DNA from: Nemertoderma westbladi
Taxonomy: Eukaryota; Xenacoelomorpha; Nemertodermatida; Nemertodermatidae
Direction of reading: 5' to 3'
DNA: 57,989 bases
Assembly: GCA_032718475.1 (NCBI GenBank)
Contig: JAUCBJ010006597.1
Location: 1-57,989 of the forward strand
A program made the position numbers and the translations under genes. The notes beneath the pieces were generated by a model, which did no database searches, was not told the DNA's origin, and was given only the letters and a program-made list of their open reading frames with translations. Numbering within the stretch: the first letter of the stretch is position 1; every line of letters begins with the position of its first letter. Below, piece after piece: positions 10,716 through 22,246 of this stretch.

Positions 10716-11062
10716 CCAATTTAAAGTAACACCAAAATTGATGAACATTTCACCAAAAAAATTATATTACACCAAAGTAAATATTGTGACCCCAAAAAAA
10801 TTATTCAATACCAAATAAAAGTCACCCCAAATAAAATTATTCAACACCAATAATAATTATTCACACCAAAATAAATGAGAAAACCCCCAAAATAAATACA
10901 AATTTTCCCAAAATAAATACGAATTTTCCCTCAAAATAAATACTAATTCCCCAAAGTAAATAAATAATTCCTCAAAATAAAAGCTTATTTTCCCCAAATA
11001 AATACATATTGCCCAAAATAAATGTTTATTTCCCCAAAATAATAAAATGCTCTATCAAAATA
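10716..11062 (-). repeat. degenerate C-rich array, reverse-orientation relative of the 21-bp repeat
   Basis: Irregular 20-25-bp units such as CCCCAAAATAAATAC and CCCCAAAAAAATTATTCAAT. These resemble the reverse complement of the 21-bp unit that starts 460 bases further on (CCCCCAAAAACAATTATTCA). The copies are far more diverged than those of the main array. Confidence 0.55.
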
Positions 11063-11064
11063 AA

Positions 11065-11148
11065 CAGACTCTTAGTTACAGACTCTCAGTTCCAGACTCT
11101 TAGTTACAGACTCTTAGTTCCAGACTCTTAGTTACAGACTATTGTTAC
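11065..11148 (+). repeat. 14-bp tandem repeat, 6 copies
   Basis: CAGACTCTTAGTTA alternating with CAGACTCTNAGTTC, so the true period may be a 28-bp dimer. The last unit is degenerate. Confidence 0.85.
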
Positions 11149-11271
11149 GAGGAACGTCGGGTGAGTACAAAACAAAGAGCCAAGACTTTACTGCCCGTTC
11201 TGTACAGAAAACAAAGAGGTAAAGTCGCATTACGTCCCAAAGAGCATTAGGTTCCATGTAACGGAGCAGGT

Positions 11272-11322
11272 TAGTAAAGGAGCCGGTTACAGGGCGTGTT
11301 GGAGGAACCAAAACAATAAACG
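11272..11322 (+). repeat. dispersed TGTAACC module (plus orientation)
   Basis: GGAGCCGGTTACAGGGCG followed by AACCAAAACAATAAACG. A diverged copy of the block pair seen elsewhere, preceded by a partial GGAGCAGGTTAG. Confidence 0.6.
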
Positions 11323-11520
11323 TTTGTTAACACATGTTACAAGATTATGCAGGTCTATATGCGTCGGTATAATTTGATTAAACGTTTTGTTTGATTTCTG
11401 GAAATAAATAATGAATAAGTTTGTATAATTAAATTGTGCATAAAATATTTGGTGCTGGAAGAATTGTTTTTGGTTGACAAGTAATTATTTTAGGAATATT
11501 GAATAACTATTATTGGGAGA

Positions 11521-14500
11521 ATGAATAATTATTTTTTTGGGATTTTTTGGGAGAATGAATAATTGATTTTGGGGGATGAATAATCGTTTTTGGGGGATGA
11601 ATAATTGTTTTTGGGGGATGAATAATTGTCTTTGGGGGATGAATAATTGTTTTTGGGGGATGAATAATTGTTTTTGGGGGATGAATAATGTTTTTGGGGG
11701 ATGATTAATTGTTTTTGGGGGATGATTAATTGTTTTTGGGGGATGAATAATTGTTTTTGGGGGATGAATAATTGTCTTTGGGGGATGAATAATTGTTTTT
11801 GGGGGATGAATAATTGTTTTTGGGGGATGAATAATTATTTTTTTGGGATTTTTTGGGAGAATGAATAATTGATTTTGGGGGATGAATAATCGTTTTTGGG
11901 GGATGAATAATTGTTTTTGGGGGATGAATAATTGTCTTTGGGGGATGAATAATTGTTTTTGGGGGATGAATAATTGTTTTTGGGGGATGAATAATGTTTT
12001 TGGGGGATGATTAATTGTTTTTGGGGGATGATTAATTGTTTTTGGGGGATGAATAATTGTTTTTGGGGGATGAATAATTGTCTTTGGGGGATGAATAATT
12101 GTTTTTGGGGGATGAATAATTGTTTTTGGGGGATGAATAATTATTTTATTGGGATTTTTTGGGAGAATGAATAATTGATTTTGGGTGATGAATAATCGTT
12201 TTTGGGGGATGAATAATTGTTTTTGGGGGATGAATAATTGTCTTTGGGGGATGAATAATTGTTTTTGGGGGATGAATAATTGTTTTTGGGGGATGAATAA
12301 TGTTTTTGGGGGATGATTAATTGTTTTTGGGGGATGATTAATTGTTTTTGGGGGATGAATAATTGTTTTTGGGGGATGAATAATTGTCTTTGGGGGATGA
12401 ATAATTGTTTTTGGGGGATGAATAATTGTTTTTGGGGGATGAATAATTATTTTTTTGGGATTTTTTGGGAGAATGAATAATTGATTTTGGGGGATGAATA
12501 ATCGTTTTTGGGGGATGAATAATTGTTTTTGGGGGATGAATAATTGTCTTTGGGGGATGAATAATTGTTTTTGGGGGATGAATAATTGTTTTTGGAGGAT
12601 GAATAATGTTTTTGGGGGATGATTAATTGTTTTTGGGGGATGATTAATTGTTTTTGGGGGATGAATAATTGTTTTTGGGGGATGAATAATTGTCTTTGGG
12701 GGATGAATAATTGTTTTTGGGGGATGAATAATTGTTTTTGAGGGATGAATAATTATTTTTTTGGGATTTTTAGGGAGAATGAATAATTGATTTTGGGGGA
12801 TGAATAATCGTTTTTGGGGGATGAATAATTGTTTTTGGGGGATGAATAATTGTCTTTGGGGGATGAATAATTGTTTTTGGGGGATGAATAATTGTTTTTG
12901 GGGGATGAATAATGTTTTTGGAGGATGATTAATTGTTTTTGGGGGATGATTAATTGTTTTTGGGGGATGAATAATTGTTTTTGGGGGATGAATAATTGTC
13001 TTTGGGGGATGAATAATTGTTTTTGGGGGATGAATAATTGTTTTTGGGGGATGAATAATTATTTTTTTGGGATTTTTTGGGAGAATGAATAATTGATTTT
13101 GGGGGATGAATAATCGTTTTTGGGGGATGAATAATTGTTTTTGGGGGATGAATAATTGTTTTTGGGGGATGAATAATTGTTTTTGGGGGATGAATAATGT
13201 TTTTGGAGGATGATTAATTGTTTTTGGGGGATGATTAATTGTTTTTGGGGGATGAATAATTGTTTTTGGGGGATGAATAATTGTCTTTGGGGGATGAATA
13301 ATTGTTTTTGGGGGATGAATAATTGTTTTTGGGGGATGAATAATGTTTTTGGAGGATGATTAATTGTTTTTGGGGGATGATTAATTGTTTTTGGGGGATG
13401 AATAATTGTTTTTGGGGGATGAATAATTGTCTTTGGGGGATGAATAATTGTTTTTGGGGGATGAATAATTGTTTTTGGGGGATGAATAATTATTTTTTTG
13501 GGATTTTTTGGGAGAATGAATAATTGATTTTGGGGGATGAATAATCGTTTTTGGGGGATGAATAATTGTTTTTGGGGGATGAACAATTGTTTTTGGGGGA
13601 TGATTAATTGTTTTTGGGGGATGAATAATTGTTTTTGGGGGATGAATAATTGTTTTTGGGGGATGAATAATGTTTTTGGGGGATGATTAATTGTTTTTGG
13701 GGGATGATTAATTGTTTTTGGGGGATGAATAATTGTTTTTGGGGGATGAATAATTGTCTTTGGGGGATGAATAATTGTTTTTGGGGGATGAATAATTGTT
13801 TTTGGTGGATGAATAATTATTTTTTTTGGAGAATGAATAATTGATTTTGGGGGATGAATAATTGTTTTTGGGGGATGATTAATTGTTTTTGGGGGATGAA
13901 TAGTTGTTTTTGGGGGATGAATAATTGTTTTTGGGGGATGAATAATTGTTTTTGGGGGATGAATAATTGTCTTTGGGGGATGATTAATTGTTTTTGGGGG
14001 ATGAATAATTGTTTTTGGGGGATGAATAATTGCCTTTGGTGGATGAATAATTGTTTTTGGGGGATGAATAATTGTTTTTGGGGATGAATAATTGTCTTTG
14101 GGGGATGAATAATTGTTTTTGGGGGATGAATAATTGTTTTTGGGGGATGAATAATTGCCTTTGGTGGATGAATAATTGTTTTTGGGGGATGAATAATTGT
14201 TTTTGGGGATGAATAATTGTCTTTGGGGGATGAATAATTGTTTTTGGGGGATGATTAATTGTTTTTGGGGGATGAATAATTGTTTTTGGGGGATGAATAA
14301 TTGCCTTTGGTGGATGAATAATTGTTTTTGGGGGATGAATAATTGTTTTTGGGGGATGAATAATTGTCTTTGGGGGATGAATAATTGTTTTTGGGGGATG
14401 AATAATTGTTTTTGGGGGATGAATAATGTTTTTGGGGGATGATTAATTGTTTTTGGGGGATGATTAATTGTTTTTGGGGGATGAATAATTGTTTTTGGGG

Positions 14501-17500
14501 GATGAATAGTCTTTGGGGGATGAATAATTGTTTTTGGGGGATGAATAATTGTTTTTGGGGGATGAATAATTATTTTTTTGGGATTTTTTGGGAGAATGAA
14601 TAATTGATTTTGGGGGATGAATAATCGTTTTTGGGGGATGAATAATTGTTTTTGGGGGATGAATAATTGTCTTTGGGGGATGAATAATTGTTTTTGGGGG
14701 ATGAATAATTGTTTTTGGGGGATGAATAATGTTTTTGGGGGATGATTAATTGTTTTTGGGGGATGATTAATTGTTTTTGGGGGATGAATAATTGTTTTTG
14801 GGGGATGAATAATTGTCTTTGGGGGATGAATAATTGTTTTTGGGGGATGAATAATTGTTTTTGGGGGATGAATAATTATTTTTTTTGGAGAATGAATAAT
14901 TGATTTTGGGGGATGAATAATTGATTAATTGTTTTTGGGGGATGAATAGTTGTTTTTGGGGGATGAATAATTGTTTTTGGGGGATGAATAATTGTTTTTG
15001 GGGGATGAATAATTGTCTTTGGGGGATGATTAATTGTTTTTGGGGGATGAATAATTGTTTTTGGGGGATGAATAATTGCCTTTGGTGGATGAATAATTGT
15101 TTTTGGGGGATGAATAATTGTTTTTGGGGATGAATAATTGTCTTTGGGGGATGAATAATTGTTTTTGGGGGATGAATAATTGTTTTTGGGGGATGAATAA
15201 TTGCCTTTGGTGGATGAAAAATTGTTTTTGGGGGATGAATAATTGTTTTTGGGGATGAATAATTGTCTTTGGGGGATGAATAATTGTTTTTGGGGGATGA
15301 TTAATTGTTTTTGGGGGATGAATAATTGTTTTTGGGGGATGAATAATTGCCTTTGGTGGATGAATAATTGTTTTTGGGGGATGAATAATTGTTTTTGGGG
15401 ATGAATAATTGTCTTTGGGGGATGAATAATTGTTTTTGGGGGATGAATAATTGTTTTTGGGGGATGAATAATGTTTTTGGGGGATGATTAATTGTTTTTG
15501 GGGGATGATTAATTGTTTTTGGGGGATGAATAATTGTTTTTGGGGGATGAATAATTGTCTTTGGGGGATGAATAATTGTTTTTGGGGGATGAATAATTGT
15601 TTTTGGGGGATGAATAATGTTTTCGGGGGATGATTAATTGTTTTTGGGGGATGATTAATTGTTTTTGGGGGATGAATAATTGTTTTTGGGGGATGAATAA
15701 TTGTCTTTGGGGGATGAATAATTGTTTTTGGGGGATGAATAATTGTTTTTGGGGGATGAATAATTGTCTTTGGGGGATGAATAATTGTTTTTGGGGGATG
15801 AATAATTGTTTTTGGGGGATGAATAATTATTTTTTTTGGAGAATGAATAATTGATTTTGGGGGATGAATAATTGTTTTTGGGGGATGATTAATTGTTTTT
15901 GGGGGATGAATAATTGTTTTTGGGGGATGGATAATTGTCTTTGGGGGATGAATAATTGTTTTTGGGGGATGAATAATTGTTTTTGGGGGATGAATAATTA
16001 TTTTTTTTGGAGAATGAATAATTGATTTTGGGGGATGAATAATTGTTTTTGGGGGATGATTAATTGTTTTTGGGGGATGAATAATTGTTTTTGGGGGATG
16101 AATAATTGTCTTTGGGGGATGAATAATTGTTTTTGGGGGATGAATAATTGTTTTTGGGGGATGAATAATTATTTTTTTTGGAGAATAAATAATTGATTTT
16201 GGGGGATGAATAATTGTTTTTGGGGGATGAATAATTGATTTTGGGGGATGAATAATTGTTTTTGGGGGATGATTAATTGTTTTTGGGGGATGAATAATTG
16301 TTTTTGGGGGATGAATAATTGTCTTTGGGGGATGAATAATTGTTTTTGGGGGATGAATAATTGTTTTTGGGGGATGAATAATCAGTTTTTTTGGAGAATG
16401 AATAATTGATTTTGGGGGATGAATAATTGTTTTTGGGGGATGAATAATGTTTTTGGGGGATGATTAATTGTTTTTGGGCGATGAATAATTGTTTTTGGGG
16501 GATGAATAATTGTCTTTGGGGGATGAATAATTGTTTTTGGGGGATGAATAATTGTTTTTGGGGGATGAATAATTATTTTTTTTGGAGAATGAATAATTGA
16601 TTTTGGGGGATGAATAGTTATTATTGGGAGAATGAATAATTAATTTTTGGGGGGATGAATAATTGTTTTTGGGGGGTGAATAATTGTTTTTGGGGGGTGA
16701 ATAAATGTTTTTGGGGGACGAATTATTGTTTTTGGGGGATGAATAAATGTTTTTGGGGGACGAATTATTGTTTTTGGGGGATGAATAATTGTTTTTGGGG
16801 GATGAATAATTGTTTTTGGGGGATGAATAATTATTTTTTTTGGAGAATGAATAATTGATTTTGGGGGATGAATAGTTATTATTGGGAGAATGAATAATTA
16901 ATTTTTGGGGGGATGAATAATTGTTTTTTGGGGGTGAATAATTGTTTTTGGGGGGTGAATAAATGTTTTTGGGGGACGAATTATTGTTTTTGGGGGATGA
17001 ATAATTGTTTTTGGGGGGTGAATAAATGTTTTTGGGGGACGAATTATTGTTTTTGGGGGATGAATAATTGTTTTTGGGGGGTGAATAAATGTTTTTGGGG
17101 GACGAATTATTGTTTTTGGGGGATGAATAATTGTTTTTGGGGGATGAATAATTATTTTTTTTGGAGAATGAATAATTGATTTTGGGGGATGAATAATTGT
17201 TTTTGGAGGATGATTAATTGTTTTTGGGGGATGAATAGTTATTATTGGGAGAATGAATAATTAATTTTTGGGGGGATGAATAATTGTTTTTGGGGGGTGA
17301 ATAATTGTTTTTGGGGGGTGAATAAATGTTTTTGGGGGACGAATTATTGTTTTTGGAGGATGATTAATTGTTTCTGGGGGATGAATAATTGTTTTTGGGG
17401 GATGAACAATTGTTTTTGGGGGGTGAATAATTGTTTTTGGGGGGTGAATAAATGTTTTTGGGGGACGAATTATTGTTTTTGGGGGATGAATAATTGTTTT

Positions 17501-18368
17501 TGGAGGATGATTAATTGTTTCTGGGGGATGAATAATTGTTTTTGGGGGATGAACAATTGTTTTTGGGGGGTGAATAATTGTTTTTGGGGGGTGAAGGGGG
17601 ACGAATTATTGTTTTTGGGGGATGAATAATTGTTTTTGGAGGATGATTAATTGTTTCTGGGGGATGAATAATTGTTTTTGGGGGATGAACAATTGTTTTT
17701 GGGGGGTGAATAATTGTTTTTGGGGGGGTGAATAAATGTTTTTGGGGGACGAATTATTGTTTTTGGGGGATGAATAATTGTTTTTGGAGGATGATTAATT
17801 GTTTTTTGGGGATGAATAATTGTTTTTGGGGGGTGAATAATTGTTTTTGGGGGGTGAATAAATGTTTTTGGGGGACGAATTATTGTTTTTGGGGGATGAA
17901 TAATTGTTTTTGGAGGATGATTAATTGTTTCTGGGGGATGAATAATTGTTTTTGGGGGATGAACAATTGTTTTTGGGGGATGAACATTTTTTTTGGGGGG
18001 TGAGTAATTGTTTTTGGGGGACGAATTATTCTTTTTGGGGGATGAATAATTGTTTTTGGAGGATGATTAATTGTTTCTGGGGGATGAATAATTGTTTTTG
18101 GGGGGTGAATAATTGTTTTTGGGGGGTGAATAAATGTTTTTGGGGGACGAATTATTGTTTTTGGGGGATGAATAATTGTTTTTGGAGGATGATTAATTGT
18201 TTCTGGGGGATGAATAATTGTTTTTGGGGGATGAATAATTGTTTTTGGGGGGTGAATAATTGTTTTTGGGGGATGAATAATTGTTTTTGGGGGATGAATA
18301 ATTGTTTTTGGGGGGTGAATAATTGTTTTTGGGGGATGAATAATTGTTTTTGGGGGATGAATAATTGT
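11521..18368 (+). repeat. 21-bp G-rich minisatellite with higher-order structure
   Basis: Unit ATGAATAATTGTTTTTGGGG plus one G, about 6.8 kb. Variants include GTCTTTGGGGG, ATGATTAATTG, TGCCTTTGGTGG and, from about 16.65 kb, GGTGAATAAATG and GGACGAATTATTG. A marker variant containing GGGATTTTTTGGGAGAATGA recurs at 11539, 11845, 12151, 12457, 12763 and 13069, exactly 306 bases apart, then at 13500 and 14580. Because 21 is divisible by three, short heptapeptide ORFs appear on the plus strand and a 175-codon one on the minus strand. Their variable frames and starts indicate no coding role. Confidence 0.97.
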
Positions 18369-18705
18369 GGAGTGTGGCTGGGTTGGGGGGTGCTAGAGGA
18401 AGGGGTGTGGCTGGGTTGGGGGGTGCTAGAGGAAGGAGTGTGGCTGGGTTTGGGGGTGCTAGAGGAAGGAGTGTGGCTGGGTTGGGGGGTGCTAGAGGAA
18501 GGAGTGTGGCTGGGTTGGGGGGTGCTAGAGGGAGGAGTGTGGCTGGGTTGGGGGGTGCTAGAGGAAGGAGTGTGGCTGGGTTGGGGGGTGCTAGAGGAAG
18601 GAGTGTGGCTGGGTTGGGGGGTGCTAGAGGAAGGAGTGTGGCTGGGTTGGGGGGTGCTAGAGGAAGGAGTGTGGCTGGGTTGGGGGTGCTAGAGGAAGGA
18701 GTGGG
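18369..18705 (+). repeat. 33-bp G-rich minisatellite, about 10 copies
   Basis: Unit GTGTGGCTGGGTTGGGGGGT followed by GCTAGAGGAAGGA. It directly abuts the 21-bp array. Copies are nearly identical apart from one G deletion in the last copy and single substitutions. In one frame it reads VAGLGGARGRS repeats, in another VWLGWGVLEEG. Confidence 0.95.
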
Positions 18706-18794
18706 GGTGATCGTGAAGGTATTGATGAAGGTAGTACTGATAGTGAGGATACATTTTATGGATTTGAACTAGTGCATTTGAATTGAAAAATAAA
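18700..18794 (+). other. possible acidic C-terminal coding tail after the 33-bp array
   Basis: In the frame of the Gly-rich repeat, if the G missing from the last unit is allowed for, the sequence runs into a short acidic segment (GDREGIDEGSTDSEDTFYGF...) ending at TGA 18784-18786, with AATAAA at 18789-18794. The composition looks more protein-like than its surroundings. No upstream exon or start can be shown, so this is a suggestion of a decayed 3' exon only. Confidence 0.2.
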
Positions 18795-19705
18795 AATTTC
18801 CGAACATTCCATTTCATTGTTGTATTTATTTTTTGCATGTACGTACCCACCCCACACCCCCCATTCATTCATTCCCCTATCCAATGGTACTTGTCCTGCC
18901 TGTAACCAATAATTATGCATAAAATTTGGTTACAGGCAGTGGACAGAAGTTACAGGCGGTGACACCTCTTGTGGGGTCGATAGCATTTTATGGTGACATA
19001 ATTAAGGTCGGCCAGTGACACCACTACATTCTACTGATGCTCAGGTTTCAGAAAATATATAGTTTGCCTCGGTTTCCGAGAATTTTTTTTAAAAACAAAA
19101 TTTGGCCACTTTTTTGTATATTGCGCCCACATAGGACCGTTTTATGGTCAGCCCTTCAATTGTTTTTGGGGGATGAATAATTGTTTTTGGGGATGAACTA
19201 TAGAGAGATATTCAAAATTGGGGGATGTAAATTGGTGCTACAAAAAAATATATTTGGTGCTAACTGCTAAATATTTATTTTGGTGTGAAATCATCTAATT
19301 TGGGGTGGCATTCAATTAGTGGCGTTTCATAAGCAGTTGCATGGGGTGAGGGGAGCCTTAGAAGGGGGGTAGCGGGTAGCGGATAAAACCCGCAGAGGTA
19401 AAAAGATAAATATAAAACAGCTTTACATTTCTTGAACAAGAACAAACAGAGAAACACATAAGACGGTGTTGGTAGTATAGAGAGAGCGAGAAGCAAAACC
19501 TAAAACTAAAACTAAACCCAATACTGAAACATTATCAAGATCAGTTGCTGACATGATATTATTCAAACGCTCATAATTGTAAAATAAGTTTATTAACGAC
19601 TTCGAGTCACTGTAGCCTAGCAACGCATTCGCAACGAGTCTCATTATATAGGCGATCGACGGTCTCAGAAACAACATCCTTTACTTTATCGGTCACAAGT
19701 AGAAT
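18795..19705. other. spacer between minisatellites and the RBM15-like gene
   Basis: A 12-bp perfect inverted repeat (GCCTGTAACCAA and TTGGTTACAGGC) lies at about 18899-18938. At 19157-19215 two isolated copies of the 21-bp unit reappear, followed by TTGGTGCTA and GGTGTGAAATC segments resembling the reverse complement of the left flank at 10.7 kb. No gene is recognised; the two minus ORFs at 19275-19677 lack motifs. Confidence 0.5.
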
Positions 19706-19710
19706 GTGCA

Positions 19711-19716
19711 TTTATT
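19711..19716 (-). terminator. poly(A) signal of the RBM15-like gene
   Basis: AATAAA on the minus strand, 23 bases past the TAA stop of the RBM15-like gene, giving a very short 3' UTR. Confidence 0.6.
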
Positions 19717-19738
19717 ATAAAGAAGGTAGTCGCGACGA

Positions 19739-22246
19739 TTAGGCCGGGACGAGTACCACGATCATATGATCCTCTCTCGCCGAGTCGTACTCGATCCGCG
19801 GCGAGTAGCGACGCAAGGTCTCGCGCCCGAAGTCGCTGGGCGGGAACGCGTGTACGACGACCTGTTGAGGCGCGCGGCTCGACGACTCCAACGAGATAAT
19901 ACCGGCGGCGTCCTTCTGCTTGAGATACGAGACGAGATTGTGTATGGGACGGGATTGGGTGCCGCTGGGCGGTTTGGTGGTGCGGCTCTCGACGCCGAGA
20001 CAAAGAAACAATGCGAACCGCGTGTTACCGGCGTAATCGATGCGGCGTCTCACTTCCTCGATCTTAGTCGGTTCCATTCGGAGTCGCTGAGTAATCTTCA
20101 AGGATTTAACCTGGTAGTTGAGCATCGCGTTGCTGTACGACGGATCTCCGGAGACGAGGTAGAGACTCGAGTAAAACGCGCTGTTCTTAAGAACGAAGTC
20201 CCCGGTCCAAATGAGGTCGGAGAGGTTGGCGAGCTCCTGTATGGAGACGGCGTCGGCTCGAGTGCGACCGTCCCGAGGCGGACCGACGGGCGGCCGACCG
20301 CCGTACCGGTTGTAGTCCCGCCCAAAGTCCCGGGCCCCGTAGTCCGGCCGCGACCCGTAGCGCCCGCGCGAGTCGTAGCCCCCCTCCGTCGTCCGGCGAC
20401 GCTCGTCCTTGCGATCGCTCGCCCCGCTGCCGCCGCCGCCGCCGCCGCCGGGGTAGAAGTTGTGGAACCGCTTGTCCGGCTCCTCATCCGCGTAATCGAT
20501 CCGCAGCCGTCGACCGGGCGTCAACGCGAACCCGCGCAACCCCTTCTTGGCCCCGCTCGACGCGTCCACATTGTCGAACAGCACGTAGGCCTGCGAGTCC
20601 CCGGGGGTGTATTCGATCTTCTTTAGGACGCCGAACCTATCGAACTCGCGTTCCAACAACTCCAAGGTTGCCTCGGTTCCCAACCCGCCGACCCATAGAA
20701 CCCGGGTGGGTAACGCCTTCCCGTAGCCGATCCGGACGTGCGACTTCCCGATCAGCGATCCCTGCATCGCGATCTTGGCTTTGTAGGCCATGTCGAGGTT
20801 TCCGTACTTCATGAAGGCGAACGTGGCCCCGGCCCGTCGCTTTATATCGATCTCCTCGACGACTCCGTACCGACCGAACGTCGTCCGCAGTTCGTCTTCC
20901 GAAACAGATTCCTCGAGATTCCCGATGAAGATGGTGCGAGTCGCGTAGTCGTCGTCCTCCGGGGAGGGGGTCTCGTCCGCAGGGTGAGACTGGAGCGGCG
21001 TGGAAGTCGCTCCAGCGGGGGGCCCCGTCACCGGCATCACCATGCCCCCAGGCTGGGGGGCGAAGGGGGGCGCTCCCGGCATCATCATCGGCATCATACC
21101 GGGGTAGCCCATGGGAGGAGGGGGCTGCCCCGGGGCCATCCCGGGGGGCAGCATCATGGGGGGCTGGAAGGGGGGGCGGGGGGCGTAGGCGATGGGGGGG
21201 AACCCGCGAGGGGGCTGCCCCGGGGGGTAGGGAGCCGCTACCGTTGGGTAGGACAGGGGCTGGGTCGCCATAGGAGGCTGCGGCATGCGGAAGGCCGGAG
21301 CCTGTGGGAAGGGGGCGGCGGCCGCTGGGTTATAGGGGGGGTTGGGAGGGGGACCCGGTTGGTAGGGGGCTGTGAGGGGGGGCGCCCCCGCGGCCCGGGG
21401 CTGCTGGGGCGGCATCCCGGGGGGAGGAGCGCCCCCTGGCGGGGCTCCTTGGAACCGGGGGTCCCCGCTGGGGGCGTTGTACTGCGCGACGGTGGCAGGT
21501 CCCGGGGGAGGCTGCCCCCCAACGGTGGGGGGCCGGGGGGCGTTGGGGTAGCTGTTGTACGCGGCGGGGGGCCGGTTGAACGGCGCCGACTGCGGGGGGG
21601 CTCCCGCGTTGGGGGGCGGCCGGAAGGGGGCGCTGCTGGGGTGTGGCGCCCCGCCGTAGGGGGCAGGGGGGCCGCCCCCCGGGGCCGCGGGGCCCCGGTA
21701 TTGAGGGGGCATCGGATAGTGCTGCTGGGCTGGGGGCTGCCCTTGGTAGTTGGGGTTGAATTGGGGGGCAGTGGGAGGGGGGTACTGCGCGGGGGGCGGC
21801 CCCCCTTGCTGCAGTGGTTGCGGCGTCGGCTGCTGCTGGTTCGGTTGACCGGGACTCACGAAATAATCCCGTATTTTATCGTACAACGGCTCCACTGTTA
21901 ACGGCCGTTCGAACATACTCAGGTTGGATCGAACTATCTTGGCTTCCTGCGCGCTCTCCGGCGTCTTAAACTCAACGAAGGCTTCTCGCGAGTCGCTGTG
22001 ACCGCTCACACGCACTGTGACGTCACCGAATCGCTTGAACTGGTGACGCAGACAGTCGGTTATCTCCACGTCGGTGCACTCCCTGGTGAACCCGGTGATA
22101 TGCAGAGTTCGGAAGGAGTAGATGCCGTTGGGGTCGCCCCCGTTGGCGATGGGGGCGACGGCGGGACGGGGCCGTTTATACGGCGGTTCCCCTGCGTCGC
22201 CGCCCCACGAAGTCTCTGGTTCGACCCCGGGCGGTGGTGGTTCCAT
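19739..22246 (-). CDS. RBM15: RBM15/spenito-like RNA-binding protein (3 RRM + SPOC)
   Basis: An 835-residue single-exon protein. RRM1 is at about 42-125 (TLHITGF), RRM2 at about 436-512 (RNP2 TIFIGNL, RNP1-like ATFAFMKY) and RRM3 at about 514-590 (VLWVGGL, QAYVLFD). A Gly/Arg/Tyr-rich stretch follows at about 600-655 and a SPOC domain at about 665-835 (ELANLSDLIWTGDFVLKNSA to IVVLVPA). This order defines the Spen family, and the size points to the short member RBM15/RBM15B/spenito. In animals that protein binds RNA in the nucleus and directs the m6A methyltransferase complex. Unusual here are a roughly 300-residue Pro/Gly/Gln/Met-rich linker between RRM1 and RRM2 and a short linker between RRM3 and SPOC. 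The gene is GC-rich against AT-rich flanks. The start is the first Met in frame and precedes an acidic Pro-rich leader. Being a single exon resembles vertebrate RBM15B. Confidence 0.93.
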   Translation of the reverse strand: MEPPPPGVEPETSWGGDAGEPPYKRPRPAVAPIANGGDPNGIYSFRTLHITGFTRECTDVEITDCLRHQFKRFGDVTVRVSGHSDSREAFVEFKTPESAQEAKIVRSNLSMFERPLTVEPLYDKIRDYFVSPGQPNQQQPTPQPLQQGGPPPAQYPPPTAPQFNPNYQGQPPAQQHYPMPPQYRGPAAPGGGPPAPYGGAPHPSSAPFRPPPNAGAPPQSAPFNRPPAAYNSYPNAPRPPTVGGQPPPGPATVAQYNAPSGDPRFQGAPPGGAPPPGMPPQQPRAAGAPPLTAPYQPGPPPNPPYNPAAAAPFPQAPAFRMPQPPMATQPLSYPTVAAPYPPGQPPRGFPPIAYAPRPPFQPPMMLPPGMAPGQPPPPMGYPGMMPMMMPGAPPFAPQPGGMVMPVTGPPAGATSTPLQSHPADETPSPEDDDYATRTIFIGNLEESVSEDELRTTFGRYGVVEEIDIKRRAGATFAFMKYGNLDMAYKAKIAMQGSLIGKSHVRIGYGKALPTRVLWVGGLGTEATLELLEREFDRFGVLKKIEYTPGDSQAYVLFDNVDASSGAKKGLRGFALTPGRRLRIDYADEEPDKRFHNFYPGGGGGGGSGASDRKDERRRTTEGGYDSRGRYGSRPDYGARDFGRDYNRYGGRPPVGPPRDGRTRADAVSIQELANLSDLIWTGDFVLKNSAFYSSLYLVSGDPSYSNAMLNYQVKSLKITQRLRMEPTKIEEVRRRIDYAGNTRFALFLCLGVESRTTKPPSGTQSRPIHNLVSYLKQKDAAGIISLESSSRAPQQVVVHAFPPSDFGRETLRRYSPRIEYDSAREDHMIVVLVPA

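Noticed and set aside
11521-18368. R-loop formation over the G-rich array caused by transcription of the RBM15-like gene
   Set aside because: Minus-strand transcription would make C-rich RNA with the G-rich strand as template, the unfavourable orientation for stable R-loops.
13059-18772. Heptapeptide-repeat ORFs (MNNCFWG) as cysteine-rich repeat proteins
   Set aside because: Units with indels break the frames repeatedly, none has a leader or unique domain, and they match the minisatellite exactly.
20738-21901. 387-codon plus-strand ORF opposite the RBM15-like gene
   Set aside because: It is the antisense shadow of the GC-rich Pro-rich linker and RRM2/3 coding region; its own composition is Arg/Gly low complexity.
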